This document shows positions 41,537 through 49,841 of a DNA stretch of 64,000 nucleotides, piece by piece. The stretch covers positions 62,001 through 126,000 of the forward strand of contig NZ_KB849998.1 in assembly GCF_000369405.1 (NCBI RefSeq), read 5' to 3'. The notes under the pieces were generated by a model. That model was not told where the DNA came from and did no database searches. It was given only the letters and a program-made list of their open reading frames with translations. Each line of letters begins with the position of its first letter. The first letter of the stretch is position 1. The stretch comes from Acinetobacter sp. ANC 3929 (GTDB lineage: Bacteria > Pseudomonadota > Gammaproteobacteria > Pseudomonadales > Moraxellaceae). The position numbers and the translations under genes were made by a program.

Positions 41537-44288
41537 AATTAAACATCGCATCATTGACCGTCTTGAAAACATGTTCAGCTTCAAGACACGTGGCGAATGG
41601 TTCCGTGAAGGGATCTGCCCACAATGCGGTAAAAAAGAACTTTATACCCATGCCCACAATCCACGTATCGTGAAATGTGGTCGTCTGGTCAAATGTGGTT
41701 ATGAAGAACACGTCAAAGATATCTGTGAAGACTTATTTAAAGACTGGTCTGAATACCATCCGCAAACCGATACAAATCCAAATGCTGCAGCAGATGCATT
41801 TTTATCAGAAGGTCGTGGTTTCGATCTTAAAAACTTAATTGGTAAATACACCCAGCAGTTCTATACAGATAAAGACAGTAAAGAATCATCTGCAACTGTT
41901 CGCTTTATGCTAGATGAAAAAAACTATTGGGAACGTCTTATTGACCGACCAGAACGTTTTGGCAATAAAAAAGCACGCTTTAACTATGGCTTTAAAAATG
42001 CAGGTCAAGCATGGTCAGTACATGAACTAGATGAAATCTGCAAACTCGGTGCAACGGGTGAAGCCGTGTGGATCACCGAAGGAATCTTTGATGCCATTGC
42101 ATTGAGTCAATCAGGCGTAAAAGCCATGTCATGCCTGTCATGTGTCAACTACCCTTCTCAAATGCTACAAGCCATTGCAGACCGTTGCCATGAACTAAAA
42201 ATTGACAAGCCACGTTTACGCTGGTCATTTGACAATGATTCAGCAGGTAGAGGTTATACAGTTAAATGGCATGAACGTTCACGTGCCGAAGGTTGGTCAT
42301 CGACTGCTGCACAGCCACCGGCAAATGGCGGTAAAAAACTCGACTGGAATGATCTGTTCCAGTGGGACAAACTCAATCCTGATCAATTCCCAAAATACAA
42401 ACATTATGGTGAATTGCTCATTGCTGAAACCGCTGAAGAAGCAGGTCTTCTGATTTATAACTTTTATGAAGGTCGTCGTCACACGTTCTATTACAACCAC
42501 AAATTCCGTTTGTACTGGTGGGAACTCGACTATGACAAATTCAATAAAGCAGTTCAGCACCTGGAAGACCGCAACAATGAAGCAGCTGAAAATGGTGGTC
42601 AGATTCTTACTGATAAAGAAATCCGTGCCAGTGCATTGAAGAACTGTTCAGCAGCCAAAGAAATTTGCAATGCTCAAATTGAACCGTTGTACTTCCAACG
42701 CAATGAAATCACCGATGAATCTTGGTACTACTTCAAGTTGCAAAGCCCATGGTCAGAAGCGAAAACTACATTTACTGCTGATCATATGTCGTCACGTTCT
42801 AAGTTCAAACCACGTGTTATGTCTGTGATGTCTGGTGCAATGTGGACAGGCACAGATCAGCAATTGGAAACATTCATCAAACGTGAAACTGAACGTTTAC
42901 GTGAAGTCAAAACCATTGATTACATTGGTTATAGCCGTGAGTACCAAACTTATATCTTTGAAAAATATGCCGTGCATAAGGGCCAAATCATTGCCATCAA
43001 TGAGCATGACTTTTTCAAAGTAAAACGTCAGGAAATTAAAACACTGGCAAGTTCACCTGCAATCACCTTAAACCCGAAAAAACAGTTTGATTCATCTTGG
43101 TGGAATGACTTCCATAGAGTCCGTGGCGCAAAAGGTATCATCGCGCTTGCATGGTGGATGGGTTCATATTTTGCTGAACAAATCCGTGCCATGCACAGCT
43201 CGTACCCATTCATGGAAATTGTCGGTGAAGCTGGTGCAGGTAAATCACGCTTAATCGAAATGATGTGGAAGTTATCTGGTCGTAAAGACTATGAAGGCTT
43301 TGACGCAAACAAATCAACCAACGTGGCTGTATATCGTAACTTTGCCCAGATTGCCAATCTTCCAGTCGTACTGATCGAAGGCGACCGTAATGATGTGAAC
43401 GGTAATTCAGTGCAAAAGTCCAAATTCAGTTGGGATGAATTGAAAGATGCGTTTAACGGTCGTGCCATCCGTTCTAAAGGTTTAAAGACTGCAGGTAATG
43501 AAACCTATGAACCACCGTTTCGTGGTGCCATTCTGATTTCACAGAACACTGCAATTCAGGCTTCAGAAGCAATTTTGACACGTACTTTGCACTTGTACTT
43601 TGACCGCAAAGGACAGTCACTGGAAACCAAACGTATTGTCGATGAACTGGATCGCATGGAACTTGAAGATGCATGCACGTTTATGACTCATTGTCTGCGT
43701 AATGAAGACAAAATTTTGGAAACCTATGCGTCAAAGTTACAGTCAATTGAAGATCACTATCATGAAATTGGCATTACCCATACACGTATTGCCTTATGTC
43801 ATGCACAAGTGGCAGCACTGATTGAAGCAATGGCCAAACACGTTTTACCGATTGACCTTGAAGACATGCTTGAAGCACAAGAAATGCTTGAAGACATGGC
43901 GCGTGAACGTGTTGAACAGTTGAATGGTGATCATCCTGACGTGGAAAAATTCTGGGATGTTTACGAGTACTTGCAAGGCAACCGTTCACCAGAATGGGGA
44001 CTCAACCATCATGACAACGATGCTCAAACCATCGCAATCAACTTAAACGAAATCTACAAAGTAGCTGCACGAAATTATCAGCAACTGCCCGAAATCAATG
44101 AAATGAAAAAACTGCTTCGCACTTCGCGCAAGTACAAATTCATTGAAAGCAACAAACAGGTGTATTCAGACCGCTTCCCTGCAGATGACGTGGCAGCGGT
44201 TTCAAAAAGTCGTGATGTACCAGGTAAAGCTTCACGCAATGTGAAGTGCTGGATCTTTACTAATCCAAATTTAGGGGCGAGAAAATAA
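41529..44288 (+). CDS. Primase/helicase replication protein
   Basis: A 919-aa multidomain replication enzyme. Residues about 33-65 are a zinc-binding primase finger (CPQCGKKELYTHAHNPRIVKCG). A Toprim domain follows, with EGIFDAIAL (Glu184) and FDNDSAG (Asp235, Asp237). A P-loop ATPase/helicase core has GEAGAGKS (566-573). The C-terminal third is helical. This takes the place of the rolling-circle initiator gpA of P2 and is closer in concept to the alpha protein of satellite P4. An origin with short repeats would be expected; the GGTTAGAA cluster is the best candidate in the element. Confidence 0.88.
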   Translation: MSEIKHRIIDRLENMFSFKTRGEWFREGICPQCGKKELYTHAHNPRIVKCGRLVKCGYEEHVKDICEDLFKDWSEYHPQTDTNPNAAADAFLSEGRGFDLKNLIGKYTQQFYTDKDSKESSATVRFMLDEKNYWERLIDRPERFGNKKARFNYGFKNAGQAWSVHELDEICKLGATGEAVWITEGIFDAIALSQSGVKAMSCLSCVNYPSQMLQAIADRCHELKIDKPRLRWSFDNDSAGRGYTVKWHERSRAEGWSSTAAQPPANGGKKLDWNDLFQWDKLNPDQFPKYKHYGELLIAETAEEAGLLIYNFYEGRRHTFYYNHKFRLYWWELDYDKFNKAVQHLEDRNNEAAENGGQILTDKEIRASALKNCSAAKEICNAQIEPLYFQRNEITDESWYYFKLQSPWSEAKTTFTADHMSSRSKFKPRVMSVMSGAMWTGTDQQLETFIKRETERLREVKTIDYIGYSREYQTYIFEKYAVHKGQIIAINEHDFFKVKRQEIKTLASSPAITLNPKKQFDSSWWNDFHRVRGAKGIIALAWWMGSYFAEQIRAMHSSYPFMEIVGEAGAGKSRLIEMMWKLSGRKDYEGFDANKSTNVAVYRNFAQIANLPVVLIEGDRNDVNGNSVQKSKFSWDELKDAFNGRAIRSKGLKTAGNETYEPPFRGAILISQNTAIQASEAILTRTLHLYFDRKGQSLETKRIVDELDRMELEDACTFMTHCLRNEDKILETYASKLQSIEDHYHEIGITHTRIALCHAQVAALIEAMAKHVLPIDLEDMLEAQEMLEDMARERVEQLNGDHPDVEKFWDVYEYLQGNRSPEWGLNHHDNDAQTIAINLNEIYKVAARNYQQLPEINEMKKLLRTSRKYKFIESNKQVYSDRFPADDVAAVSKSRDVPGKASRNVKCWIFTNPNLGARK

Positions 44289-44575
44289 TGGAAGCGAATA
44301 AGTATTTTCAGAAAATAGGTATTACTGGTGTTAAAGAATATTTAGTTCTAAATGGTTGGAAAAACACACCCTTTATTATTCAGCTAAAACGCTTAGTTGA
44401 GTCGCATAAGTTGGTGGAGGTTCACGGCTTAGCGCAATCAAAAGAAATTGTTAAAAATGCACCAAGTGATGATCATTTTTATTCTTGGACTTTAGGAAAC
44501 TCAGGTGTCAGAGATAAAACTGTAAATATTGGTGAACTACGCAAAGCCATCGAAGATATGGAGTCTTGCTCATGA
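44288..44575 (+). CDS. Hypothetical phage protein
   Basis: A 95-aa basic protein (MEANKYFQKIGITGVKEYLVLNGWKNTPFIIQLKRLVESHKLVEVHG ...). It starts on the last base of the primase stop (TAATG) and is coupled to it, and overlaps the following gene by 4 bp. No family recognised; the context suggests a replication accessory role. Confidence 0.6.
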   Translation: MEANKYFQKIGITGVKEYLVLNGWKNTPFIIQLKRLVESHKLVEVHGLAQSKEIVKNAPSDDHFYSWTLGNSGVRDKTVNIGELRKAIEDMESCS

Positions 44576-45057
44576 ATGCTCAAACAGATAAAAGCTATTT
44601 CACCATGATCGCTGAACATCAGGACATTGCTGCACGTGTACTTCGTCTGCATGCCGTTTTAAATCAGCATCCATGCATTCAGCACATGCCGACTGAAGCC
44701 TGCATTCTGATCAATGAAATGAAAAACATTGTTGAGACTGGCAAAGCACAACCTGGTGGACTGGAAACAGCCGAACTGGGTTTTGATTCTTCCTTGCCGT
44801 TTACAGATCCTGAAGTAGTAAGTGTGCATGATTTCAATGTAGGCGACATCGTTTGGATCCCTGATGAATTCGCACGTTACAAGTTCATTGTCAGCAGTCA
44901 CCAGCGTTTTGAAGTGAAGCAGGTCGTCGGCACAGATCAACTTTATGTCTGCCATATCGAAAACCCGGACATTCCATTTACCAATAACAACAAATGCTTC
45001 ACGGCTCATTTCAGCCATTTTGCCAAATTTGAAGGAGAAGCATCATGCGTGGCGTAA
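44572..45057 (+). CDS. Hypothetical phage protein
   Basis: A 161-aa protein. The N-terminal half is helical ([40 protein letters not shown]) and the C-terminal half is beta-rich ([44 protein letters not shown]), perhaps a small SH3-like domain. The ATG overlaps the preceding stop, and its end overlaps the ssb start by 13 bp. No family recognised. Confidence 0.6.
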   Translation: MNAQTDKSYFTMIAEHQDIAARVLRLHAVLNQHPCIQHMPTEACILINEMKNIVETGKAQPGGLETAELGFDSSLPFTDPEVVSVHDFNVGDIVWIPDEFARYKFIVSSHQRFEVKQVVGTDQLYVCHIENPDIPFTNNNKCFTAHFSHFAKFEGEASCVA

Positions 45058-45398
45058 ATAAAGTAATTCTGGTCGGCACACTGGGCGCCAATCCTGAAAG
45101 CAAAAGCTTTCCAAATGGCGGCTCACTCACACAGTTTTCAATCGCAACCTCTGAAAAATGGCAAAACAAACAGTCTGGTGAATGGATTGAACAAACCGAG
45201 TGGCATCGCATTGTGGTCAAAAACCGTTTAGGTGAAATTGCCCAGCAGTACCTAAAAAAAGGTTCAAAGGTTTATATCGAAGGCAAATTAAAAACACGTC
45301 AATGGACGGATCAGAACGGCATTGAACGCTACACCACAGAAATTCAGGCAGAACAGCTTCAGATGCTCGACTCTGCACCACAAGCAAATGGTTATTAA
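45045..45398 (+). CDS. ssb: Single-stranded DNA-binding protein (short phage type)
   Basis: A 117-aa OB-fold SSB that covers single-stranded DNA at the replication fork. Typical features are [62 protein letters not shown] and [13 protein letters not shown]. The long disordered linker and acidic DDDIPF tip of host SSB are absent (it ends SAPQANGY), so it should not recruit host SSB-interacting proteins in the usual way. Confidence 0.93.
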   Translation: MRGVNKVILVGTLGANPESKSFPNGGSLTQFSIATSEKWQNKQSGEWIEQTEWHRIVVKNRLGEIAQQYLKKGSKVYIEGKLKTRQWTDQNGIERYTTEIQAEQLQMLDSAPQANGY

Positions 45399-45406
45399 GG
45401 GGAAGG

Positions 45407-45676
45407 ATGATGGAAAAGAAAAAATACCAGGTGCGTATTCGTAAAGATGTAACTCTTAGCCCTGAAATTCAAGAATCACTTGCATTGCTTGGTGGTGGAA
45501 CTGCTACACAAATTCAAACACTGTATGGAAACTTTGAAAACATTCATGAGGCATTTGAAAAAATGGCCAGTATGCCAGAAATGGAAGAATACGAAATTAT
45601 CTCGGTCATTTTGTATGACTCGGATAACAGTGATCAACTTGGTGAAGATTATGAATGGGATGATGAAAATGACTGA
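45407..45676 (+). CDS. Hypothetical acidic phage protein
   Basis: An 89-aa protein with a basic N-terminus (KKKYQVRIRKDVTL) and a very acidic end (YDSDNSDQLGEDYEWDDEND). Two adjacent methionines (45407, 45410) follow a GGGGAAGG ribosome-binding site. The acidic tail resembles DNA-mimic or protein-binding tails, but no function can be given. It overlaps the next gene. Confidence 0.6.
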   Translation: MMEKKKYQVRIRKDVTLSPEIQESLALLGGGTATQIQTLYGNFENIHEAFEKMASMPEMEEYEIISVILYDSDNSDQLGEDYEWDDEND

Positions 45677-45872
45677 AATCACATCACCTGAAATTCGTGA
45701 ACTACTTAAATCAGTTGAAATTATTGCAACTCGTCCAGCACAAGCCACAGCACGTGAATTACAGCTTGCACCTGCACTGTTCGCCAAACTAATGAATTGT
45801 CGTACAGGTGGAATGATCCAAATTAAAACCATGATTGACGGTAAAGAAATTAATTTTGAGGTGGTGCCATGA
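45669..45872 (+). CDS. Hypothetical small phage protein
   Basis: A 67-aa protein (MTEITSPEIRELLKSVEIIATRPAQATARELQLAPALFAKLMN ...). The frame is open for a further 63 codons upstream through the previous gene, but the internal ATG at 45669 with GGGA 8 nt before it is the plausible start. It overlaps the previous stop and its end overlaps the PrtN-like gene by 4 bp. No family recognised. Confidence 0.55.
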   Translation: MTEITSPEIRELLKSVEIIATRPAQATARELQLAPALFAKLMNCRTGGMIQIKTMIDGKEINFEVVP

Positions 45873-46147
45873 ATGCTGCACTGAATCAATTTGATTCAAG
45901 TTTCTTATTGGCCATGAAGTACAAGTCTCCAGTGGTCCCACTGGAGCTGGTTGTAAAGGACTTTTTACCACATCTGAACATTGAAACAGCCAAGAAGCGT
46001 GCAGCCGTTCAAGACCTGCCCTTCCCAACGTTCAAGGCAGAAGAATCGAAAAAAGCACCTTACATGGTCAACATTACAGATGTGGCACTTTGGCTGAATA
46101 AACAAAGCCAAATTTCACAACAAGATTGGAAAAACATGCACGCCTAA
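45869..46147 (+). CDS. PrtN-like (pyocin activator family) regulator
   Basis: A 92-aa protein that follows the pattern of the pyocin activator PrtN family: FLLAMKYKSPVVPLELVVKDFLPHLNIETAKKRAAVQDLPFPTFK, then ESKKAPYMVNITDVALWLNKQ. In Pseudomonas, PrtN turns on pyocin (tailocin and phage-like) genes after DNA damage. Here it closes the early operon. It may activate a lysis/late step or act as a Cox-like directionality factor near int; the sequence does not decide between these. Confidence 0.75.
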   Translation: MNAALNQFDSSFLLAMKYKSPVVPLELVVKDFLPHLNIETAKKRAAVQDLPFPTFKAEESKKAPYMVNITDVALWLNKQSQISQQDWKNMHA

Positions 46148-46170
46148 TCGCGTGCATATAGGGTAAATCC

Positions 46171-46707
46171 ATGCAAAATGATATTAATTGGAAAGACATT
46201 CCTGATAACCCACAAATGTTTTGTCCTAGACAAAAAATGTTCTATAAGCTCTCAGTCGATAAAAAGCGTTTATATGTTTTTGATGATGATGGTATCTGGA
46301 AGCTATCAAAACATAAAGCTGATGATTTTTTTAAATATGAAGAACCTATTTATAGTGAAGAATTTCAAAAAGAACTAGAAAGTATTACTACGTCAAAACT
46401 GAATAAGCTTTGGCTTTGGTGCAAACTTGGATCTGGAAGAAGTAAAAGACTAGCTTCATTTATTGGCTGTTCACCAACTATGATCACAAATATTTGTAAT
46501 GGTAAAAAAGAATTACCAATTCAAATGATTCAAAAAGTAAGTGATTATACTGGTATTGCTCCAGTTTATTTGCGTGAAGATATTGCTGAAATCTTTGGAG
46601 TTTCTATTGATAGTCAATTACAGTCAGTTCCAATTAAGAAGCTTCGATACATGGAACGTTTATTAGAAGTGTATGGAGATAAAAAATATATTTTAGAAAG
46701 CACATAA
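46171..46707 (+). CDS. Helix-turn-helix protein (YdaS/Cro-like domain)
   Basis: A 178-aa protein. The N-terminal half is a tyrosine-rich domain of unknown fold (DIPDNPQMFCPRQKMFYKLSVDKKRLYVFDDDGIW). Residues about 85-135 form an HTH (GSGRSKRLASFIGCSPTMITNICNGKKELPIQMIQKVSDYTGI). The end is LRYMERLLEVYGDKKYILEST. It is markedly more AT-rich than the genes before it, so it may be a separate acquisition. It has its own ribosome-binding site and a terminator behind it, facing int. Confidence 0.65.
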   Translation: MQNDINWKDIPDNPQMFCPRQKMFYKLSVDKKRLYVFDDDGIWKLSKHKADDFFKYEEPIYSEEFQKELESITTSKLNKLWLWCKLGSGRSKRLASFIGCSPTMITNICNGKKELPIQMIQKVSDYTGIAPVYLREDIAEIFGVSIDSQLQSVPIKKLRYMERLLEVYGDKKYILEST

Positions 46708-46711
46708 AAAT

Positions 46712-46731
46712 AAGCCCCTATTAAGGGGCTT
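46712..46731. terminator. Terminator between the early operon and int
   Basis: AAGCCCCT and AGGGGCTT make an 8-bp stem with a 4-nt loop (ATTA), followed by CTCTAATT on one side and A-rich sequence on the other. It lies between convergent genes. Confidence 0.7.
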
Positions 46732-46800
46732 CTCTAATTAATGAACAATAACAATATAATCATATATTTATTTAATTTTGCAGCTGCTCATTAAAATGGT

Positions 46801-47946
46801 TTAAATACTATTTTTTGCCACTTTCATGGCTTCCATAAAATCCAAACGCTCACGACGGCTTTTCAAATTCACATAACGTCTCAGACTTTCCCAAGATTCA
46901 TGCAAACTGATCTGCTGCAGCTGGGGAATGGTCAAACCATCTTCAGCCAATCGGGTAATCCCTTCATGACGCAAATCATGAAAACGTAAATCTTCAATGC
47001 CGGTCATCTTGATCGCTTCACGCCAACGTGATGCAAATGATTTTGCATTCAGTGGCAACAGCACGGATGGATCTGCAGAATCTAAACGAAGCATCTGATC
47101 ACGCACTTCAGGCTTCATCAATTCTTTGATGACACGTTCAGCCTGTTCAGTCACCTTAAAACTTTTATGATTGCCGGCACTGCCATTCGGATTTTTTAAA
47201 TCAAAAACTTTCCATTCATGATGCACCTGGTCAAACTCATGCAGAAAAAGTCGCGTCAATTCATCTTCACGCCTGCAGGTATAGATGGCCAACCACATAA
47301 TCAGATGCAAAGGCATAGACGTTTTACTGGTTTTCCAACGTTTATAGAAATAATTGGTCAGCAATTGCAGCTCATTTGATGTCGGTAAACGGTCACGTTT
47401 CTTGGATTTCGTGATCACACGTGCATTGCGAAGACCTTTCATCGCCTGTTCCAGCTCAAAAAGATTCACTTTTTCACCCCAAACCAAATCGGCATGGGTC
47501 AAAACTACCTTTAAATATTGCAAATCTTGCAGTGCAGTACTGGATTCAATCGGATCTGCACCTATCGTTGGATAACCATTGCGCCTTAAATAAGTATGAT
47601 CAGTGAAATCTTTCCTGGTTAAATCTGAAATTTTGACCTGTCCGATTGGCCAATTCTTTAAAAAACGCAGTCCCATGCGTTTGGATCTGCCAAAACCCTC
47701 AACTTCATTCAAATATTTTTCCAAGGCTTCAGCCAAGGTCATACCCTTTGAAATATTGGCAGAAATCATCAGTTCAGGATTCAATTCGAGTTCATATTCT
47801 CGTTTTTTAATCCATGCATCAGCCAAGGACCTTTTACTAAACGTCTTAGACTCTGTAAAATTCGGCAGCCCTTGTCGCTTCACGCGCACCTGTGCCCTGT
47901 ATTTTTTCACACCAGTGGACAGAACTCTTTCTGTAACTGTACCCAT
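46801..47946 (-). CDS. int: Tyrosine site-specific integrase of the dusA-integrating type
   Basis: A 381-aa recombinase that inserts the phage in dusA. Catalytic residues are visible: the first arginine in TCRREDELTRL, HDLRHEGITRL (HxxR), the second histidine in SLHESWESL, and Tyr358 in LRRYVNLKSRR. The N-terminal part carries an arm-binding/core-binding region. The frame is open 45 codons further upstream, but that part is hydrophobic and overlaps the new dusA start. CAGGG before 47946 and the normal family beginning (MGTVTERVLSTGVKKYRAQV) support the internal start. Confidence 0.9.
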   Translation of the reverse strand: MGTVTERVLSTGVKKYRAQVRVKRQGLPNFTESKTFSKRSLADAWIKKREYELELNPELMISANISKGMTLAEALEKYLNEVEGFGRSKRMGLRFLKNWPIGQVKISDLTRKDFTDHTYLRRNGYPTIGADPIESSTALQDLQYLKVVLTHADLVWGEKVNLFELEQAMKGLRNARVITKSKKRDRLPTSNELQLLTNYFYKRWKTSKTSMPLHLIMWLAIYTCRREDELTRLFLHEFDQVHHEWKVFDLKNPNGSAGNHKSFKVTEQAERVIKELMKPEVRDQMLRLDSADPSVLLPLNAKSFASRWREAIKMTGIEDLRFHDLRHEGITRLAEDGLTIPQLQQISLHESWESLRRYVNLKSRRERLDFMEAMKVAKNSI

Positions 47947-47948
47947 AA

Positions 47949-47997
47949 ATTTGCACCCTGACCCAAAACCCATTTCACGGTGCAAATATGGTGCACC
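47949..47997. repeat. Putative integrase arm-type sites, right end
   Basis: GGTGCAAAT (47979-47987) and GGTGCACC (47990-47997) repeat the 11-bp-spaced pair of the left end. A third copy lies on the minus strand at 47949-47957. They stand directly upstream of int, where they may also regulate it, and in front of the chimeric dusA start. Confidence 0.6.
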
Positions 47998-48020
47998 GAA
48001 ATACTGAAATATGGGGAAAT

Positions 48021-49085
48021 ATGAGTAAAAATGCGAGTAAATGCAATATGCAAAATGTAGATAAAGCCTTGAAAAATCCACAACTTATTGATAACTCAAT
48101 AAAACCTCGTATTTCCGTGGCACCGATGATGGATTGGACAACAAAAGATTATCGTTATTTTGCGCGCCTGTTTAATCCAAATGTCGTGCTCTATACCGAA
48201 ATGGTCACCACAGGTGCGATTATCTATGGTGGTGCAAATCGCCATTTAGACTTCAACCAACAAGAACATCCTATTGTTTTACAACTTGGTGGCTCCAATC
48301 CGCAAGAGTTGGCGACCTGTAGCAAAATGGCGGAAGATTGGGGCTATAACGAAGTCAATTTAAATGTTGGCTGCCCAAGTGACCGTGTGCAAAATAATAA
48401 AATTGGTGCCTGTCTCATGGCAGAGCCAAATCTGGTTGCCGAATGCATTCATAGCATGCAAAAAGCAGTTTCAATTCCTGTGACCGTGAAACATCGTATC
48501 GGGATTGATGATATGCAGTCTTATGAAGAAATGCTGCATTTTGTAGATACGGTTGCTGCAACAGGTTGTACTCATTTTATCGTGCATGCGCGTATTGCGA
48601 TTTTGCAAGGCTTATCACCTAAAGAAAACCGTGATGTTCCACCTTTACGTTATGACGATGTCTATCGTTTGAAGCAAGAACGCCCACACCTCACCATCGA
48701 AATTAACGGCGGCATCAAAACTTTCGAAGAAACACAGCAACATTTACAGCATATTGATGGTGTCATGATTGGTCGTGAAGCCTATCACAATCCATATCTT
48801 TTGGCCGAAATGGGACAACTGTGGAATCTGGAAGCACCTGATCGTTTCGAGATCATGCAACAGATGATGCCGTATATTCATCAACGGGTTGCTGAAGGTG
48901 CGCCCTTATCAATTATCACCCGACATATCTTGGGCCTATTCCAAAACTTGCCTGGTGCAAGGAAATGGCGTCAAGCGCTCAGCGGTGGCAATGCCAAAAC
49001 GATTGCTGATATTGAAAATGCAATTCAAAATATTCAAACAGCAATGCAAAGAACCGAAGATTATCTAAAAGAGCATCAATCTTAA
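48021..49085 (+). CDS. dusA: tRNA-dihydrouridine synthase A, chimeric N-terminus
   Basis: A 354-aa flavoenzyme that reduces uridine in the tRNA D-loop with NADPH. The core is intact: ISVAPMMDWTTKDYRYFARL, LQLGGSNPQELA, EVNLNVGCPSDRVQ with catalytic Cys118, and GVMIGREAYHNPYLLAE. The first 30 residues before KPRISVAPMMDW come from the phage side of attR and replace MQPLESL of the original. GGGGAA lies just before the ATG at 48021. An earlier ATG at 47988 is in frame but has no ribosome-binding site. Expression must now come from a phage-derived promoter. Confidence 0.93.
   Translation: MSKNASKCNMQNVDKALKNPQLIDNSIKPRISVAPMMDWTTKDYRYFARLFNPNVVLYTEMVTTGAIIYGGANRHLDFNQQEHPIVLQLGGSNPQELATCSKMAEDWGYNEVNLNVGCPSDRVQNNKIGACLMAEPNLVAECIHSMQKAVSIPVTVKHRIGIDDMQSYEEMLHFVDTVAATGCTHFIVHARIAILQGLSPKENRDVPPLRYDDVYRLKQERPHLTIEINGGIKTFEETQQHLQHIDGVMIGREAYHNPYLLAEMGQLWNLEAPDRFEIMQQMMPYIHQRVAEGAPLSIITRHILGLFQNLPGARKWRQALSGGNAKTIADIENAIQNIQTAMQRTEDYLKEHQS
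48108..48143 (+). other. attR (right attachment site)
   Basis: Partner of the attL copy at 13183 (31 of 36 positions identical). It lies within codons 30-41 of dusA; sequence downstream is host. Confidence 0.85.
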
Positions 49086-49094
49086 TTGATGCTC
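49071..49094 (+). terminator. Hairpin at the end of dusA
   Basis: GAGCATCAAT and ATTGATGCTC form a perfect 10-bp stem with loop CTTA that spans the dusA stop codon. There is only a weak T content behind it, so termination efficiency is uncertain. Confidence 0.5.
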
Positions 49095-49345
49095 CAAAAT
49101 TGCCAACTTCATCACGGTGTGAAATATCATTTTACAAATATGAAAGATTTCTTTAAAGAGAACTTAAACCTTTTATAATTAAGATGATCTTCAAGAAATC
49201 TTCATTCAAAATTCATTATAATTCGATTAATTTGTTATATTATTACATTACATTTTAGTTTTTTTAAGATTTATCGCTTACCATGTGCTCCGTTAGAGAT
49301 TCTGGCACACGTTCAGTTGTTTTGAAAATGCGGTAGAGATTCACA

Positions 49346-49825
49346 ATGATTTATGATGTACCTTCAGTAGACCACAGTATGATTCACCCACCCTCGCAAC
49401 AGGTGGTTATTCCTTATCGAGAGATGCCAAAACTGCCATCGACTTCTGAAATTGATGTGAGTAAGTTCTCTCAGAAGTTGACCAAACGTGCGTCGTATCG
49501 TAGCTCATCTCAATGTGCTAAATTCGTCAGAATCGCTTTACAATCTGCTGGTGCAAATATCGTTCAACATCCTGTTGCAGCATCAGACTGGGGACGTACC
49601 TTACAACAAATTGGTTATCAGAAAATCACCCCTGAATTTAACAACCCGCAACCAGGCGATATCTATATTATCCACCGCACCAAGAAGCACCGTTACGGAC
49701 ATATTGCAGGCTTTACAGGTTCACAATGGGTTTCTGACTATAAGCAAACCAGCTATGACGTCTATAAAGATCCAAATGTGACTTATAGCTATTACCGCTT
49801 AGCACCGCAATATCCTCAGGCTTAA
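49346..49825 (+). CDS. CHAP-fold cysteine hydrolase without signal peptide
   Basis: A 159-aa protein with a CHAP/NlpC-type peptidoglycan hydrolase core. Nucleophile Cys57 is in SSSQCAKFVR, the GDIYIIHR strand comes next, and catalytic His119 lies in YGHIAGFTG. No signal peptide or membrane segment is visible. It should therefore be exported by another route (for example as a type VI secretion effector or phage-type lysin) or act in the cytoplasm. No immunity-like gene lies beside it. It stands alone behind dusA with a 260-bp leader. Confidence 0.72.
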   Translation: MIYDVPSVDHSMIHPPSQQVVIPYREMPKLPSTSEIDVSKFSQKLTKRASYRSSSQCAKFVRIALQSAGANIVQHPVAASDWGRTLQQIGYQKITPEFNNPQPGDIYIIHRTKKHRYGHIAGFTGSQWVSDYKQTSYDVYKDPNVTYSYYRLAPQYPQA

Positions 49826-49841
49826 TCCATCCAACGTTTAT

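Larger units (their letters stand above)
13183..48143. mobile_element. P2-type prophage integrated in dusA
   Basis: An element of about 35 kb bounded by imperfect 36-bp direct repeats, one from each copy of the dusA 5' end, with a tyrosine integrase next to the right repeat. It carries a full P2-order virion module (Q P O N M L X, lysis, R S V W J I, fibres, FI FII E T U D, ogr). The early region is not P2-like: a primase/helicase replaces gpA, and control uses an XRE repressor plus a C4-like RNA upstream of rha. All structural genes look intact, so it may be inducible. Confidence 0.93.

Noticed and set aside
47947..48081. Longer integrase N-terminus
   Set aside because: The extension is a hydrophobic translation of the attR/dusA start region with no family support; the start at 47946 has a better ribosome-binding site.
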